From the NCBI GenBank assembly GCA_051278195.1, contig JBNMQM010000014.1, positions 1 to 64,000 of the forward strand: a stretch of 64,000 nucleotides of DNA. The letters are read 5' to 3'. This DNA comes from JAHRVQ01 sp051278195 (GTDB taxonomy: Bacteria; Pseudomonadota; Gammaproteobacteria; Pseudomonadales; Azotimanducaceae). Position 1 is the first letter of the stretch, and each line of letters begins with the position of its first letter. Both the position numbers and the translations under genes were made by a program. This document shows positions 1 through 8,684 of this stretch, in pieces. The notes beneath the pieces were generated by a model. That model saw only the letters and a program-made list of their open reading frames with translations, was not told the DNA's origin and ran no database searches.

Positions 1-1772
1 TGATCCTCGACCAGTAATATCATGCCTTGATTGAGTTGCCGGATTTTATTTGGATGGCGTGTGACTGTGTCGTCAAGCTTAACGTTCTGGTCTGAGCTCT
101 GGTCTGAGCTCTGGTCTGAGCTCTGGTCTAAGTTCTGGTCTAAGTTCTGCTCTGCCTCGGAAATGGGTAAAAATACACTGATGCTCGTGCCTTTGCCCGG
201 CGTGCTATCAACATCAATTGTGCCGTTGCTCTGCTCGACGATACTGGCGACAGTGGCGAGACCAAGTCCAGTGCCTTTGCCCTCAGCTTTGGTCGTGTAA
301 AAAGCGTCAAAAATATTGGGTAGGTTATGGCTATCAATGCCTGGACCATTGTCGGTCACCGTAATGGCTGCCCAGTGTTGTCCTTTTTTCGTCACATTTT
401 TGGTTTCGATATTAAGGGTGCCACCTGCTTCTAGAGCGTCTCGGGCATTGAGTATGAGGTTCATGATCACTTGCTCAAGGTAACCCTTGTCCGCGTAAAT
501 CCTTCCGAGGCTAGGTGAAAGCGTAGTCGAAATGGCGATATGGTCGCCGATGAGTGGACGTAGTAAATCAACCAGGTCAGCGATGAAGACATTTAAATTA
601 AGGTTGGAAGGGCTCAGTTCCTGCTTTCTGCTCACCACCAAAAGCTGGCGAGTGAGCGATGCCGCACGTTCGGCTGCTTCTAGGCACTGGTCTAATACCT
701 TTCGCTCAACCGAGTTTTCGGTGGTCGAAGGTCTGAGAATTTCATAGTTGCCCATGATCACAGTCAGGATGTTATTGAAATTATGTGCAATGCCGCCTGC
801 GAGGGTGCCAACAGCCTCCATTTTTCTTGCTTGAACCAGCTCTCCCTCAAGCTGTCTCTGCTCGGTGACATCCTGCAGAGTGCCACTTAGCCTCAAGGAA
901 TTTTCATCACGATGAATGTGACCTACTAATTGCCGGCCCTGTACAGTTTTGAAATCTAGTGCAGAAAGCGCACTGCCCCGCACTGCGCCGAGCAAGGCGC
1001 GAGCAAAGCGTCCGCGGTCTTTTGGGTCAACCAACAAGAAGATTTCGTCATCATTTGGGGGAGCGACCGATTCAGGGATACCGAATAGCCGATAAAGCTC
1101 TTTCGACCAGACGGTCGCGTCGGTTTCTGGTTGGTTTTCCCAGCTGCCCATCCTTGCGTTGGCTTGGGCCTCGTCTAGATGAACCTGGTTTTGTTTCATG
1201 GCCTCAGCAGAAATCCGATGTTTCTCTTCGCTCGCTTTTAGTGCAATGACGTTATGTAGGTTACCGATGGCCAGGGATATCTGTCTTGCCGCTTGCTCGC
1301 AGTTTTCGATCTCACTTGCTGAAAATTGGTGGTGTTGGTGAAATGCGATGAGCGCCGCGCCAAACTTCTTCTTTCCCTGGATAATGGGCAAGGCCAATAT
1401 GCTTTGCGCCGGGAACTGGCGAGTTATCCTGCTGCTGGCATACTTTGAGTTCCAGGCATCGTCAATGATGAGCGCCTTGCCTAATTTCAGAACCGCTGCC
1501 GTGATGGTGGCTTCACCTTGTTCGGGGATGACGGTTTTGTAGGTGTCTCTCAATGCACCGTAGGCAGCACCTGGGATTGTCTGCCCGGAAGCCTCTTCCC
1601 ATTGTGTCAGGTAACAACCGTCTGCACCGATAATGTCAGCGAGCCGGTCCGCCAGTAGTTGCATCAGCTCGTCTAGATCCTGAATTTCAAGCGCGGCATA
1701 GGTAATGTCGTTTAAGATCGACAAAAACCTTTCGCGGTTGACGGGTGGATCTAACGTATCGTTATCCGACAT
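1..1772 (-). CDS. Hybrid sensor histidine kinase (GAF-PAS-HisKA-HATPase-REC), 3' end outside window
   Basis: Reading the minus strand gives an open frame from ATG at 1772 that runs off the left edge. The order is a GAF-like domain (about residues 20-165), a PAS-like segment (about 190-300), an H-box AGGIAHNFNNIL (His near residue 327), an N-box NLILNARDAL near 440, G boxes DNGPGID and GKGTGLGLATV, a repetitive Asp/Gln/Ser linker and the opening of a receiver domain (MILLVEDQ). The H-box and N-box sequences are those of NtrB-like soluble hybrid kinases. No membrane segment is visible, so the protein is probably cytosolic. It should autophosphorylate on His and pass phosphate to its own C-terminal receiver; the signal is unknown. 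An AGGGA ribosome site lies about 10 nt upstream. It starts 35 bp after the isomerase gene and may be cotranscribed with it. Confidence 0.88.
   Translation of the reverse strand, partial: MSDNDTLDPPVNRERFLSILNDITYAALEIQDLDELMQLLADRLADIIGADGCYLTQWEEASGQTIPGAAYGALRDTYKTVIPEQGEATITAAVLKLGKALIIDDAWNSKYASSRITRQFPAQSILALPIIQGKKKFGAALIAFHQHHQFSASEIENCEQAARQISLAIGNLHNVIALKASEEKHRISAEAMKQNQVHLDEAQANARMGSWENQPETDATVWSKELYRLFGIPESVAPPNDDEIFLLVDPKDRGRFARALLGAVRGSALSALDFKTVQGRQLVGHIHRDENSLRLSGTLQDVTEQRQLEGELVQARKMEAVGTLAGGIAHNFNNILTVIMGNYEILRPSTTENSVERKVLDQCLEAAERAASLTRQLLVVSRKQELSPSNLNLNVFIADLVDLLRPLIGDHIAISTTLSPSLGRIYADKGYLEQVIMNLILNARDALEAGGTLNIETKNVTKKGQHWAAITVTDNGPGIDSHNLPNIFDAFYTTKAEGKGTGLGLATVASIVEQSNGTIDVDSTPGKGTSISVFLPISEAEQNLDQNLDQSSDQSSDQSSDQNVKLDDTVTRHPNKIRQLNQGMILLVED
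85..144. repeat. Five 12-bp tandem repeats inside the kinase linker
   Basis: Five consecutive 12-bp units (consensus YTCTGGTCTRAG on the plus strand) followed by a degenerate sixth. On the coding strand they encode DQNL and DQSS tetrapeptides joining the ATPase domain to the receiver. The units fall into two subtypes, which suggests recent expansion. Because 12 is a multiple of three, copy change alters linker length without frameshift. Confidence 0.9.
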
Positions 1773-1807
1773 GTCCCGATAATCCCTGATGAGAACTGAA
1801 AGTTCGT

Positions 1808-2527
1808 CTAGTGAAACTGAGCAGGGTTTTTTAACATGTGTGCTGGGCCATGCACGCTGTTAATTGCTGCATTCTCGCCATAGACAGATTCTTTCATCTT
1901 GCGGTACACCTCTCGATTAGCGCCTAGCCGGCTAAGCTCTTCTGCTTTAGCCATCGCGGCGGGTACCAGATTTTCCAGTGGCTCGATCTGTTGCACGATG
2001 CCTGCTTCGAGCGCTTGCGGTCCCGCCCAACGTTTTGCCTGCAGGACGGTTTCGAAGTAAGCATTCATCGGCATCTTGTGTCGAAACAACGCCAGTTCCG
2101 GGTAGGGAATGACCATGCCAATATCCACTTCGTTGGCGCACATGAAGCCTCGGTCAGCACGCTGCATACGATTGTCGTGGCATAGGGCACACATGAATCC
2201 GGCGCCGAAGGCGTGACCGTTTACGGCGGCAATGGTGGGTACAGGCAGCGTAATAATGCGGCCCATAAGAAACATAAATTCAGCGCCAAATGCCTCGCGG
2301 TCACCGCCAGGATGGGGCTCTTCTGTCGAAGCGCGCCAATCCAGATCTAAGCCGTTAGAGAAAAATTTTTCAGTCGAAGATGTGGTGACTAATGCCGCCG
2401 GTCCATCACTCGCCTCGACGGTATCGAGGGCTGCTGCAAATTCTCGAACAAAGGACGTGTTCCAGCGATTCTCTCCGTCGTTCATGGTCAACAGAAAGAC
2501 ATTACCTTCGCGTGTTAGGTCAATCAT
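1808..2527 (-). CDS. Enoyl-CoA delta-isomerase/hydratase (crotonase superfamily, ECI-like)
   Basis: A 239-residue single-domain crotonase fold protein. The segment FFSNGLDLDW and the oxyanion-hole loop AAVNGHAFGAGF (about residues 100-111) followed by DRGFMCANEVDIGM closely resemble the peroxisomal delta3,delta2-enoyl-CoA isomerases of plants. The family shifts double bonds in unsaturated acyl-CoAs so that beta-oxidation can proceed, or hydrates enoyl-CoA; which of the two applies cannot be settled from motifs. Start ATG at 2527 has AGGATG 6-11 nt upstream. The histidine kinase gene follows 35 bp downstream on the same strand. Confidence 0.85.
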   Translation of the reverse strand: MIDLTREGNVFLLTMNDGENRWNTSFVREFAAALDTVEASDGPAALVTTSSTEKFFSNGLDLDWRASTEEPHPGGDREAFGAEFMFLMGRIITLPVPTIAAVNGHAFGAGFMCALCHDNRMQRADRGFMCANEVDIGMVIPYPELALFRHKMPMNAYFETVLQAKRWAGPQALEAGIVQQIEPLENLVPAAMAKAEELSRLGANREVYRKMKESVYGENAAINSVHGPAHMLKNPAQFH

Positions 2528-2580
2528 CGGACATCCTGTATTTGCGTGATGGGTGGCAGCAAAAGCCAGATTATGTCATC

Positions 2581-2886
2581 TCATGGTTGGCTAGAGTAGT
2601 ACTCGGCTAACTCGATGATGTCGGCGTCTGAAAGCATAGCGGCCTGTGCAGTCATGACAGCGGCCATTCCGCCCTTGCGATCACCTTTTTTGTAAGCGGT
2701 TAGCACTTGTATCAAGTACGCTTTATTTTGGCCGTTTATTTTGGGATACATAGGTATCAGAGTCTTTGCTCCGCCTACGCCATGGCAGGTTCGGCAAGTC
2801 ATCTCTTTGGCCGGCGTTGCCGCGTAGAGGCTGTTGGAGGCTAAGATGAGCAGTAGGGCACCGATGAGCTTGGTCGTTAATTTCAT
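2581..2886 (-). CDS. Small exported c-type cytochrome
   Basis: A 101-residue class I monohaem cytochrome. A Sec signal peptide (MKLTTKLIGALLLILASNSLYA) is followed by one haem-binding CRTCH (Cys near residue 31) and a C-terminal LSDADIIELAEYY helix with upstream Met residues that can be the sixth ligand, as in the c4/c5/c553 group. It should carry electrons in the periplasm. The ATG at 2886 is chosen over an upstream in-frame ATG at 2964 because it has AGGTAA at ribosome-site distance and begins exactly at the signal peptide. Its electron partners are not in the window. Confidence 0.88.
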   Translation of the reverse strand: MKLTTKLIGALLLILASNSLYAATPAKEMTCRTCHGVGGAKTLIPMYPKINGQNKAYLIQVLTAYKKGDRKGGMAAVMTAQAAMLSDADIIELAEYYSSQP

Positions 2887-3015
2887 GATATTACCTATAA
2901 TTTGAATGAACTCGCTGGAGATTACGTTTTGGCAGATGATTAGATCATTTACAAGCGCTGACATTTCACTCTAAACATGGTTTAGTTTAGCCACAAATTC
3001 GAAGTTGGGGTACCC

Positions 3016-5427
3016 ATGGCAACCGTTGCCGGGGAACAGTTGATTGAAGTAGCACTTGATGAAGATGCCATTCTTCAGCAACAACTCGCCGGCCGGCAAG
3101 CTAAAGGGGACCAAGAACGTGTCGTTGTCCTGCGAGTTTATAACTATTTTCGAATCGTGCTCTCGTTTCTGCTCCTAATTGTCTTCTATGAAATTCCAAA
3201 CCAAGCCTTTGTTGGCCGATTTGAACCGCGCTGGTTTCAATCTATCATGTTGTTTTATTTGATGTTTAATGTGGCAAGCGGATTTGCCGTGTTGGTGTCT
3301 GTCAGCCCTCGATTTAAGACGATCGGCGCAATCTCTCTCTATACCGCGGTCGACATTTTTTGTCTGACGCTGGTTTTGTACACCAGCGGCGGAGTTGAGA
3401 GTGGACTCGGATATCTACTGGTCTTCTCCGTGGCGTTTGGTAGCGTCATGTTGGGAGGGCAAATGTCGGCTCTCTTTCCGGCACTTGCGACGGTCAACTG
3501 TATCACCAGCGAAGTGTATCTGCACAATTCCGGGGCTGTTTTTGGCTCGCAGCACTTCTTTGAAGTGGCGATGTTGGGCACGGCCTTTTTTATCGTGAAT
3601 TTCTTTTTCCAGTATGTCTCAGAAAAGCTGCTAGAACGCGAGGCTGAGGTCGTGACGCTGGAAACTCTTGACCGGATGCATTTGATTGCTGAACAATCGC
3701 GTCAAGAACTGGAAATAGCCAACTCTAGATTTACGGTTCTGCTGACGTCGACTGGTGAGGGCGTGTTGGGTTTAGATACTAAAGGCAAGGTTACTTTCGC
3801 GAATCCAAGAGCGTGTAGTTTGTTGGATATCGATTACTTAGAGCTCATCGACAGTGATGTGCAGCGCTTTATGATTCCACAGGATGATTCCGAGCAAGGT
3901 CGCTCGCAGAAAATTCTCAGTCTGTTGAATATCCCTGCTCTCTTTAACTACCACGCCACACGGTGGCAAACGGCCAGTGCGCAGTCGTTCATCATTGACT
4001 ACAGCTGTGAAGCGACGGTGGACAAAACAGATGAGCGGACAGGTGCGGTGCTGCTTTTTCGCAATATCACTCAGGAGCAAGAAAACGAGGAGCGTGTTCA
4101 ATATCTCGCGATTCATGATGATTTGACCGGCTTAGCGAACCGAACAAATTTTAACGAAGTACTTAAAGCTGTGATTGCTCGTACTGTCCGCACGAATCGT
4201 GCAATGGCGATCATGATTGTCGATACCGATCACTTTTCAGCTATCAACGATAAAGAAGGCGAGGAGGTTGGTGATGCAATACTCAAAGAGATTGCGAACC
4301 GACTGGCAAATTTGATCCGCGATGGTGACATGGTGGCCAGACTTCATGGCGACCAGTTTGCCATCATGCTTGCGGACCTAGATCAGACGGAAGATGCCAG
4401 CCGTGTGGCCGAAAAAGTGATCAGCAGCGTCGCAGAGCCGATTTCAGTTGGTGAACGTTTCATCACCACCAGCGCCAGTGTTGGTATCGCCGGTATGGGT
4501 GAAATCCAGAGCAGTGCCAATGATTTGATTAGCGCTGGGTTATCGGCGGTTGAAAATGCCAAAAAAGAGGGCCGCAACACTTATCGCTTCTACAATCCTG
4601 ATATGCAGCAGAAGGCAGAAGAGAAACGTCGAATTCAGATATTACTGCGCACTGCGATAGAGAACGACGAATTTGAAATGGTGTATCAGCCAATTGTTTC
4701 GATTCGTGAAGCCCGCATTGCATCTTGCGAAGCATTGATTCGTTGGTATCCACCCAACGAAGCGCCGATACGGCCGGATATATTTATTCCTATTGCAGAA
4801 GAGTCTGGGCAGATAAACAACGTCGGCTCATGGGTCTTAAGTTCTGTGGCCGAACAGTTGAAGCGTTGGAAAACTCAGATGGGAGAGTTTTCACCCATCG
4901 CCTTGAACATTTCTTCGAACCAGTTGAGAGATAGTGACTTTCGGCATCAGTATGTTGAGATTTTGGCTAAATATGAAATTCCCGTTGAGTTAGTCGAACT
5001 CGAACTCACTGAAACCGGCATGATGGAAGATCCTGAGAAGTGTCTGGAAGAGCTATTGGAGTTTCATGCCCTCGGCGTCAAACTTTCCATTGATGATTTT
5101 GGTACGGGTTACAGTTCGCTGGATTATTTACGTCGCCTGCCGATGCACCTGCTTAAGATCGATCAAAGCTTTACTCGCGGTATCGGTCAGTCTGAACACG
5201 ACGAAGAGATCGTTCGAGTGATGATTCGCATGGCGCACGCCATGGGTCTTGAAGTGATTTGTGAAGGTGTTGAAACTCGAGAGCAGCTGGATTTTCTAAG
5301 GACTCACGACTGTGATTTGGCGCAAGGCTACTATTTTTGTAAACCGCGTAGCGCGATTGAAATTACTGACGTTATGGTGGGTATTCGAAACGGTACAATC
5401 AACCTCATGGAAGGTGAGGCAGGCTAG
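3016..5427 (+). CDS. Membrane PAS-GGDEF(degenerate)-EAL c-di-GMP phosphodiesterase
   Basis: An 803-residue protein with about six N-terminal membrane helices (residues 45-200), a PAS domain (about 235-345), a GGDEF domain (about 360-525) and an EAL domain (about 540-790). The GGDEF signature is RLHGDQF (near 444), so the cyclase site looks inactive and may act only as a GTP-binding regulator. The EAL domain keeps CEALIRW (near 571), NISSNQLRD, ELELTETG, the double-Asp loop IDDFGTGYSSLDYL and CEGVET, so c-di-GMP hydrolysis is likely. It is membrane-anchored and should lower c-di-GMP in response to a PAS or membrane-sensed signal. It is divergent from the cytochrome gene, with about 130 bp between them. 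Confidence 0.92.
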   Translation: MATVAGEQLIEVALDEDAILQQQLAGRQAKGDQERVVVLRVYNYFRIVLSFLLLIVFYEIPNQAFVGRFEPRWFQSIMLFYLMFNVASGFAVLVSVSPRFKTIGAISLYTAVDIFCLTLVLYTSGGVESGLGYLLVFSVAFGSVMLGGQMSALFPALATVNCITSEVYLHNSGAVFGSQHFFEVAMLGTAFFIVNFFFQYVSEKLLEREAEVVTLETLDRMHLIAEQSRQELEIANSRFTVLLTSTGEGVLGLDTKGKVTFANPRACSLLDIDYLELIDSDVQRFMIPQDDSEQGRSQKILSLLNIPALFNYHATRWQTASAQSFIIDYSCEATVDKTDERTGAVLLFRNITQEQENEERVQYLAIHDDLTGLANRTNFNEVLKAVIARTVRTNRAMAIMIVDTDHFSAINDKEGEEVGDAILKEIANRLANLIRDGDMVARLHGDQFAIMLADLDQTEDASRVAEKVISSVAEPISVGERFITTSASVGIAGMGEIQSSANDLISAGLSAVENAKKEGRNTYRFYNPDMQQKAEEKRRIQILLRTAIENDEFEMVYQPIVSIREARIASCEALIRWYPPNEAPIRPDIFIPIAEESGQINNVGSWVLSSVAEQLKRWKTQMGEFSPIALNISSNQLRDSDFRHQYVEILAKYEIPVELVELELTETGMMEDPEKCLEELLEFHALGVKLSIDDFGTGYSSLDYLRRLPMHLLKIDQSFTRGIGQSEHDEEIVRVMIRMAHAMGLEVICEGVETREQLDFLRTHDCDLAQGYYFCKPRSAIEITDVMVGIRNGTINLMEGEAG

Positions 5428-5490
5428 GTTTAATTTTTCCTGTAGCCGCATCGAGCCGCGCCTCGATAGAACTCCTTTCGAGGTGAACCG

Positions 5491-6129
5491 ATGTCTGCCG
5501 AAGTAACAGTTCCCATAAAGCCCTACCTGATTCTACTGGCATGGCTGGTCGTAATCTTTGTCTTTGTACATCTTGTCTTGAATGTATATCACTACGAAGT
5601 TGAAGAAGTCCCTTGGCTCTTGTTGCAGCTGTTTGAGCTCGACGAAGAGAACAATTTACCCACTTGGTTTTCCAGTTACTTACTGCTGAATAATGCCGCT
5701 GTGCTTTTCCTCGCTGGCATTCAAGCAACGAAGCATCGCGGGCAATGGTTAATCCTTGCGGCCGGTTTTTTGATGCTTAGCATCGACGAAGTAGCGGGTT
5801 TGCATGAGACTTTCCATACCGCCATTGATACCAACTGGACCCTTTATGCCGCCGTCATTGTCGGTTTTGTTGGGCTGGCCTTTGTTCCGTTCTTACTAGC
5901 TCTGCCACGGCGACTCGCCACAATGTTCGTGCTCTCTGGCATGCTGTACGTCTCTGGCGCTTTGTTAGTCGAGTGGCTATCGCAAGATATGGATGAAGAA
6001 AATCTACATTATGCCGTTGCCGTGTTGGTCGAGGAGGGTTTAGAAATGATCGGTGCACTTTGCTTTTTGGCCGTTAACCTCTATCGTCTTCGGGCACTTA
6101 ACCCCACGTCTTTATTGATTTTGCGTTAA
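5491..6129 (+). CDS. Unknown polytopic membrane protein
   Basis: A 212-residue protein with about six predicted membrane helices and a cytosolic-looking Arg-rich end. I do not recognise the family. Conserved-looking polar residues sit in or beside helices: SIDEVAGLHETFH (near residues 93-105) and VLVEEGLEMIG (near 175-190). The paired acidic residues and two histidines could form a metal or proton site, but that is inference. Start ATG at 5491 has a clear GAGGTGA ribosome site. It lies 63 bp after the EAL gene; that gap holds a 6-bp stem (ATCGAG/CTCGAT, 5450-5467). It may be cotranscribed with the phosphodiesterase. Confidence 0.8.
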   Translation: MSAEVTVPIKPYLILLAWLVVIFVFVHLVLNVYHYEVEEVPWLLLQLFELDEENNLPTWFSSYLLLNNAAVLFLAGIQATKHRGQWLILAAGFLMLSIDEVAGLHETFHTAIDTNWTLYAAVIVGFVGLAFVPFLLALPRRLATMFVLSGMLYVSGALLVEWLSQDMDEENLHYAVAVLVEEGLEMIGALCFLAVNLYRLRALNPTSLLILR

Positions 6130-6138
6130 GGACAAAAA

Positions 6139-6183
6139 ATGAAAATTATCGGCGGACAAGATCGGGAAGTTGAAGATCAATGA
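6139..6183 (+). CDS. Possible 14-residue peptide ORF
   Basis: ATG at 6139 stands 7 nt after a good AAGGA site and opens a 14-codon frame (MKIIGGQDREVEDQ) ending at TGA 6181-6183, in the 93-bp gap between the membrane protein and the thiolase. The ribosome site is as good as those of neighbouring genes. It may be a leader peptide, a remnant of a lost gene, or chance. No function is proposed. Confidence 0.25.
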   Translation: MKIIGGQDREVEDQ

Positions 6184-6222
6184 GCAACGCCAACCGTTCA
6201 ACAATATACACGAAGGTTATTT

Positions 6223-7422
6223 ATGAGAAGAGCAGCAATAGTTAACCCCTTGCGGACGCCAGTTGGGAAATACCTCGGCAGTTTGAAAGACTTTAACGCG
6301 GAAGATTTGGGAGCACTGGTCATTCGTGCTCTTATGGAACAAACCAAGATAGACCCGGATCGTATTGAAGAAGTGGTCTTCGCCCAGGGTTATCCGAGCG
6401 GTGAAGCACCCTGCATTGGTCGGTGGGCAGCGCTAGCCGCAGATCTGCCGTTACATGTATCTGGGACACAAGTCGATCGTCGCTGTGGCAGTGGTCTACA
6501 AGCAGTTGCCAATGCAGCCATGATGGTTCAAACCGGTGTTGCTGATGTGGTAATAGCGGGAGGGGCGGAAAGCATGAGTAACGTGGAGTACTACACGACG
6601 GATATGCGTGGTGGTTCGCGAATGGGCTCGGTCACTTTGCATGATCGACTGGAACGGGGTCGGGTTCGCTCTCAACCAGAAGCTCGCTTCGGCAAAATTT
6701 CCGGCATGATCGAAACCGCCGAGAATCTCGCGACGGAATATCAGATCAGTCGCGAAGCCTCGGATGAGTATGCGGTGCAGTCTCATCATCGGGCCCAAGC
6801 CGCCTGGGAGGCCGGTAAATTTGATCAAGAGCTGGTCCCAATCTCGGTTCCACAACGTAAGGCAGATCCTCTTTTATTCAATTTTGATGAGGGCGTGCGC
6901 GGTGATGTCAGCACAGAATCCATGGCCAAACTGCGCCCTTTGCTGGCGGACGGTGTTGTGACAGCGGGCAATGCTTCCCAGCAGAATGATGCAGCGGCGG
7001 CTTGTTTGGTCGTTGCCGAGGATAAGCTGGAAGAACTGGGCTTGGAACCCATCGCCTATTTACACAGTTGGGCAGCCTCGGGCTGTCATCCTGCCACCAT
7101 GGGCATTGGTCCAGTGCCGGCGGTTCAAAAGTTGATGGCAAGAACGGGGATTAGCTGGAAGGACTTGGATCTAGTAGAACTCAATGAAGCGTTCGCACCC
7201 CAGGTGCTCGCGGTGCTGAAAGGCTGGGATTGGCATGATCCCGATAAGCTTAACGTCAATGGCTCGGGTATCTCTCTGGGACACCCTATCGGCGCCACTG
7301 GCGGGCGAATTATGGCCACTATGCTCTATGAGTTACAGCGTCGCGGTGGCAAATATGCCCTCGAGACAATGTGTATTGGCGGTGGCCAGGGAATTGCGGC
7401 GGTATTTGAACGCGCCAGATGA
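6223..7422 (+). CDS. Thiolase (acetyl-CoA acyltransferase)
   Basis: A 399-residue type II thiolase. The nucleophilic cysteine is in DRRCGSGLQAV (Cys88), the general-base histidine in SLGHPIGATGG (near 354) and the second catalytic cysteine in METMCIGGGQG spelled here as ETMCIGGGQG (near 383). The family either cleaves 3-ketoacyl-CoA with CoA in beta-oxidation or condenses two acetyl-CoA. The full-length catalytic set is intact. GAAGG precedes the ATG. It sits upstream of an RND efflux pair but shows no clear functional link to it. Substrate chain length cannot be read from the sequence. Confidence 0.93.
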   Translation: MRRAAIVNPLRTPVGKYLGSLKDFNAEDLGALVIRALMEQTKIDPDRIEEVVFAQGYPSGEAPCIGRWAALAADLPLHVSGTQVDRRCGSGLQAVANAAMMVQTGVADVVIAGGAESMSNVEYYTTDMRGGSRMGSVTLHDRLERGRVRSQPEARFGKISGMIETAENLATEYQISREASDEYAVQSHHRAQAAWEAGKFDQELVPISVPQRKADPLLFNFDEGVRGDVSTESMAKLRPLLADGVVTAGNASQQNDAAAACLVVAEDKLEELGLEPIAYLHSWAASGCHPATMGIGPVPAVQKLMARTGISWKDLDLVELNEAFAPQVLAVLKGWDWHDPDKLNVNGSGISLGHPIGATGGRIMATMLYELQRRGGKYALETMCIGGGQGIAAVFERAR

Positions 7423-7499
7423 GTGTTTGGTCGCAAATTCAAACCATTGGCTAGCCACACGCGTCATACTTTCCAATATCAAAGCATTGGAACGTCCCT

Positions 7500-8684
7500 G
7501 TGAATATTTTAGTCAAAATTGGTGCCCCTATTGCCATTATCGTCGCCGCTGTCGGTGGCTTTTTTTTATTGGGCATGGCCAAACCTGAACCTGAGAAGAA
7601 AACCGAGGTGCCCAGATCGCTGAGCGTGTATGTCGAGTCTGCTAAACAGACCGATATATCGCTTCAGGTGAAAACCGGGGGTGAGGTTCGCTCCCGAACC
7701 TCAGTCAATATCGTTTCTGAAGTGGCGGGCCGCATCGTGTCTGTGTCAACTGAGTTTACAGAGGGTGGTAACTTTGAACCCGGTGTTGCCTTTGTTGAAA
7801 TTGACGATCGAGATTACAAGCTTGCGCTATCTCAAGCTGAAGCGACCGTAGCGGCTGCAGAGGTGGGGGTTCAAGAAGCCCTGGCTCAGGCGGATGTCGC
7901 CCGCAAACAGCTGCGTGGTTCCAAGAATGCCTCGCCCTTAGCGCTTAGAAAGCCACAGGTTGCCCAGGCACACGCGAGCCTTAAGGCGGCTCAGGCGAAC
8001 TTTGAACGCGCTCAATTGAATCTCTCCAAAACCAAAATCAGTCTGCCCTTCGATGGTCGGATTGCAAAAAAATTGGTCGATGTTGGCCAGTATGTGGGTC
8101 CAGGTACGATGATTGGCGAAGCCTTCGCAACCGATGTTGTGCAAATTCGCTTACCTTTCACTGATTCGCAGTTGGGATCGCTGGGACTACCTATAGGGTT
8201 TGTCGCTGGCGCTGACAATCAAATTTCTGTTGAGCTAACGGCTGTTGTTGCTGGCAAAATACAAAATTGGCAGGGCCACCTGACCCGCCTTGATGCTTCT
8301 ATCGATAGCAATACCCGTACGCTTTTTGGTCTGGTTGAAGTGCGAGAGCCATATGGCAAAAATGCCTCCCAGCATGCAATGCCACTGGCGGTTGGGCTCT
8401 ATGTAAATGCCGAGGTGTTTGGCCGGCAAGTATCAAACGCTACCGTTATTCCTCGTGAAGCCCTGCGGGCTGGTGACAACGTGTTTGTCATCAATGAGGA
8501 GGAACGACTTGAGATTCGTAACGTGTCTGTGGTGCACAGCAATGAGACAGACGCTGTTATTGGTGATGGCATCCAGCCCAGTGATCGCGTCATTGTTTCA
8601 TCGATTCGAAATCCGATCCCTGGTATGCGTTTGACACCGTTGACAGAACCTCGCGGTGCGCTTGCCAAGCGGAGTGACGCGTAA
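7500..8684 (+). CDS. RND efflux periplasmic adaptor (membrane fusion protein)
   Basis: A 394-residue HlyD/AcrA-type adaptor. A single N-terminal hydrophobic anchor (residues 6-23) is followed by the lipoyl half VNIVSEVAGRIVSV, an Ala/Gln-rich alpha-helical hairpin (about 100-180), the second lipoyl half LSKTKISLPFDGRI and beta-barrel and membrane-proximal domains. It should bridge the inner-membrane pump to an outer-membrane channel. The start is GTG at 7500 with GGAA upstream. Its TAA overlaps the pump ATG by one base (TAATG), so the two are translationally coupled. Confidence 0.93.
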   Translation: MNILVKIGAPIAIIVAAVGGFFLLGMAKPEPEKKTEVPRSLSVYVESAKQTDISLQVKTGGEVRSRTSVNIVSEVAGRIVSVSTEFTEGGNFEPGVAFVEIDDRDYKLALSQAEATVAAAEVGVQEALAQADVARKQLRGSKNASPLALRKPQVAQAHASLKAAQANFERAQLNLSKTKISLPFDGRIAKKLVDVGQYVGPGTMIGEAFATDVVQIRLPFTDSQLGSLGLPIGFVAGADNQISVELTAVVAGKIQNWQGHLTRLDASIDSNTRTLFGLVEVREPYGKNASQHAMPLAVGLYVNAEVFGRQVSNATVIPREALRAGDNVFVINEEERLEIRNVSVVHSNETDAVIGDGIQPSDRVIVSSIRNPIPGMRLTPLTEPRGALAKRSDA

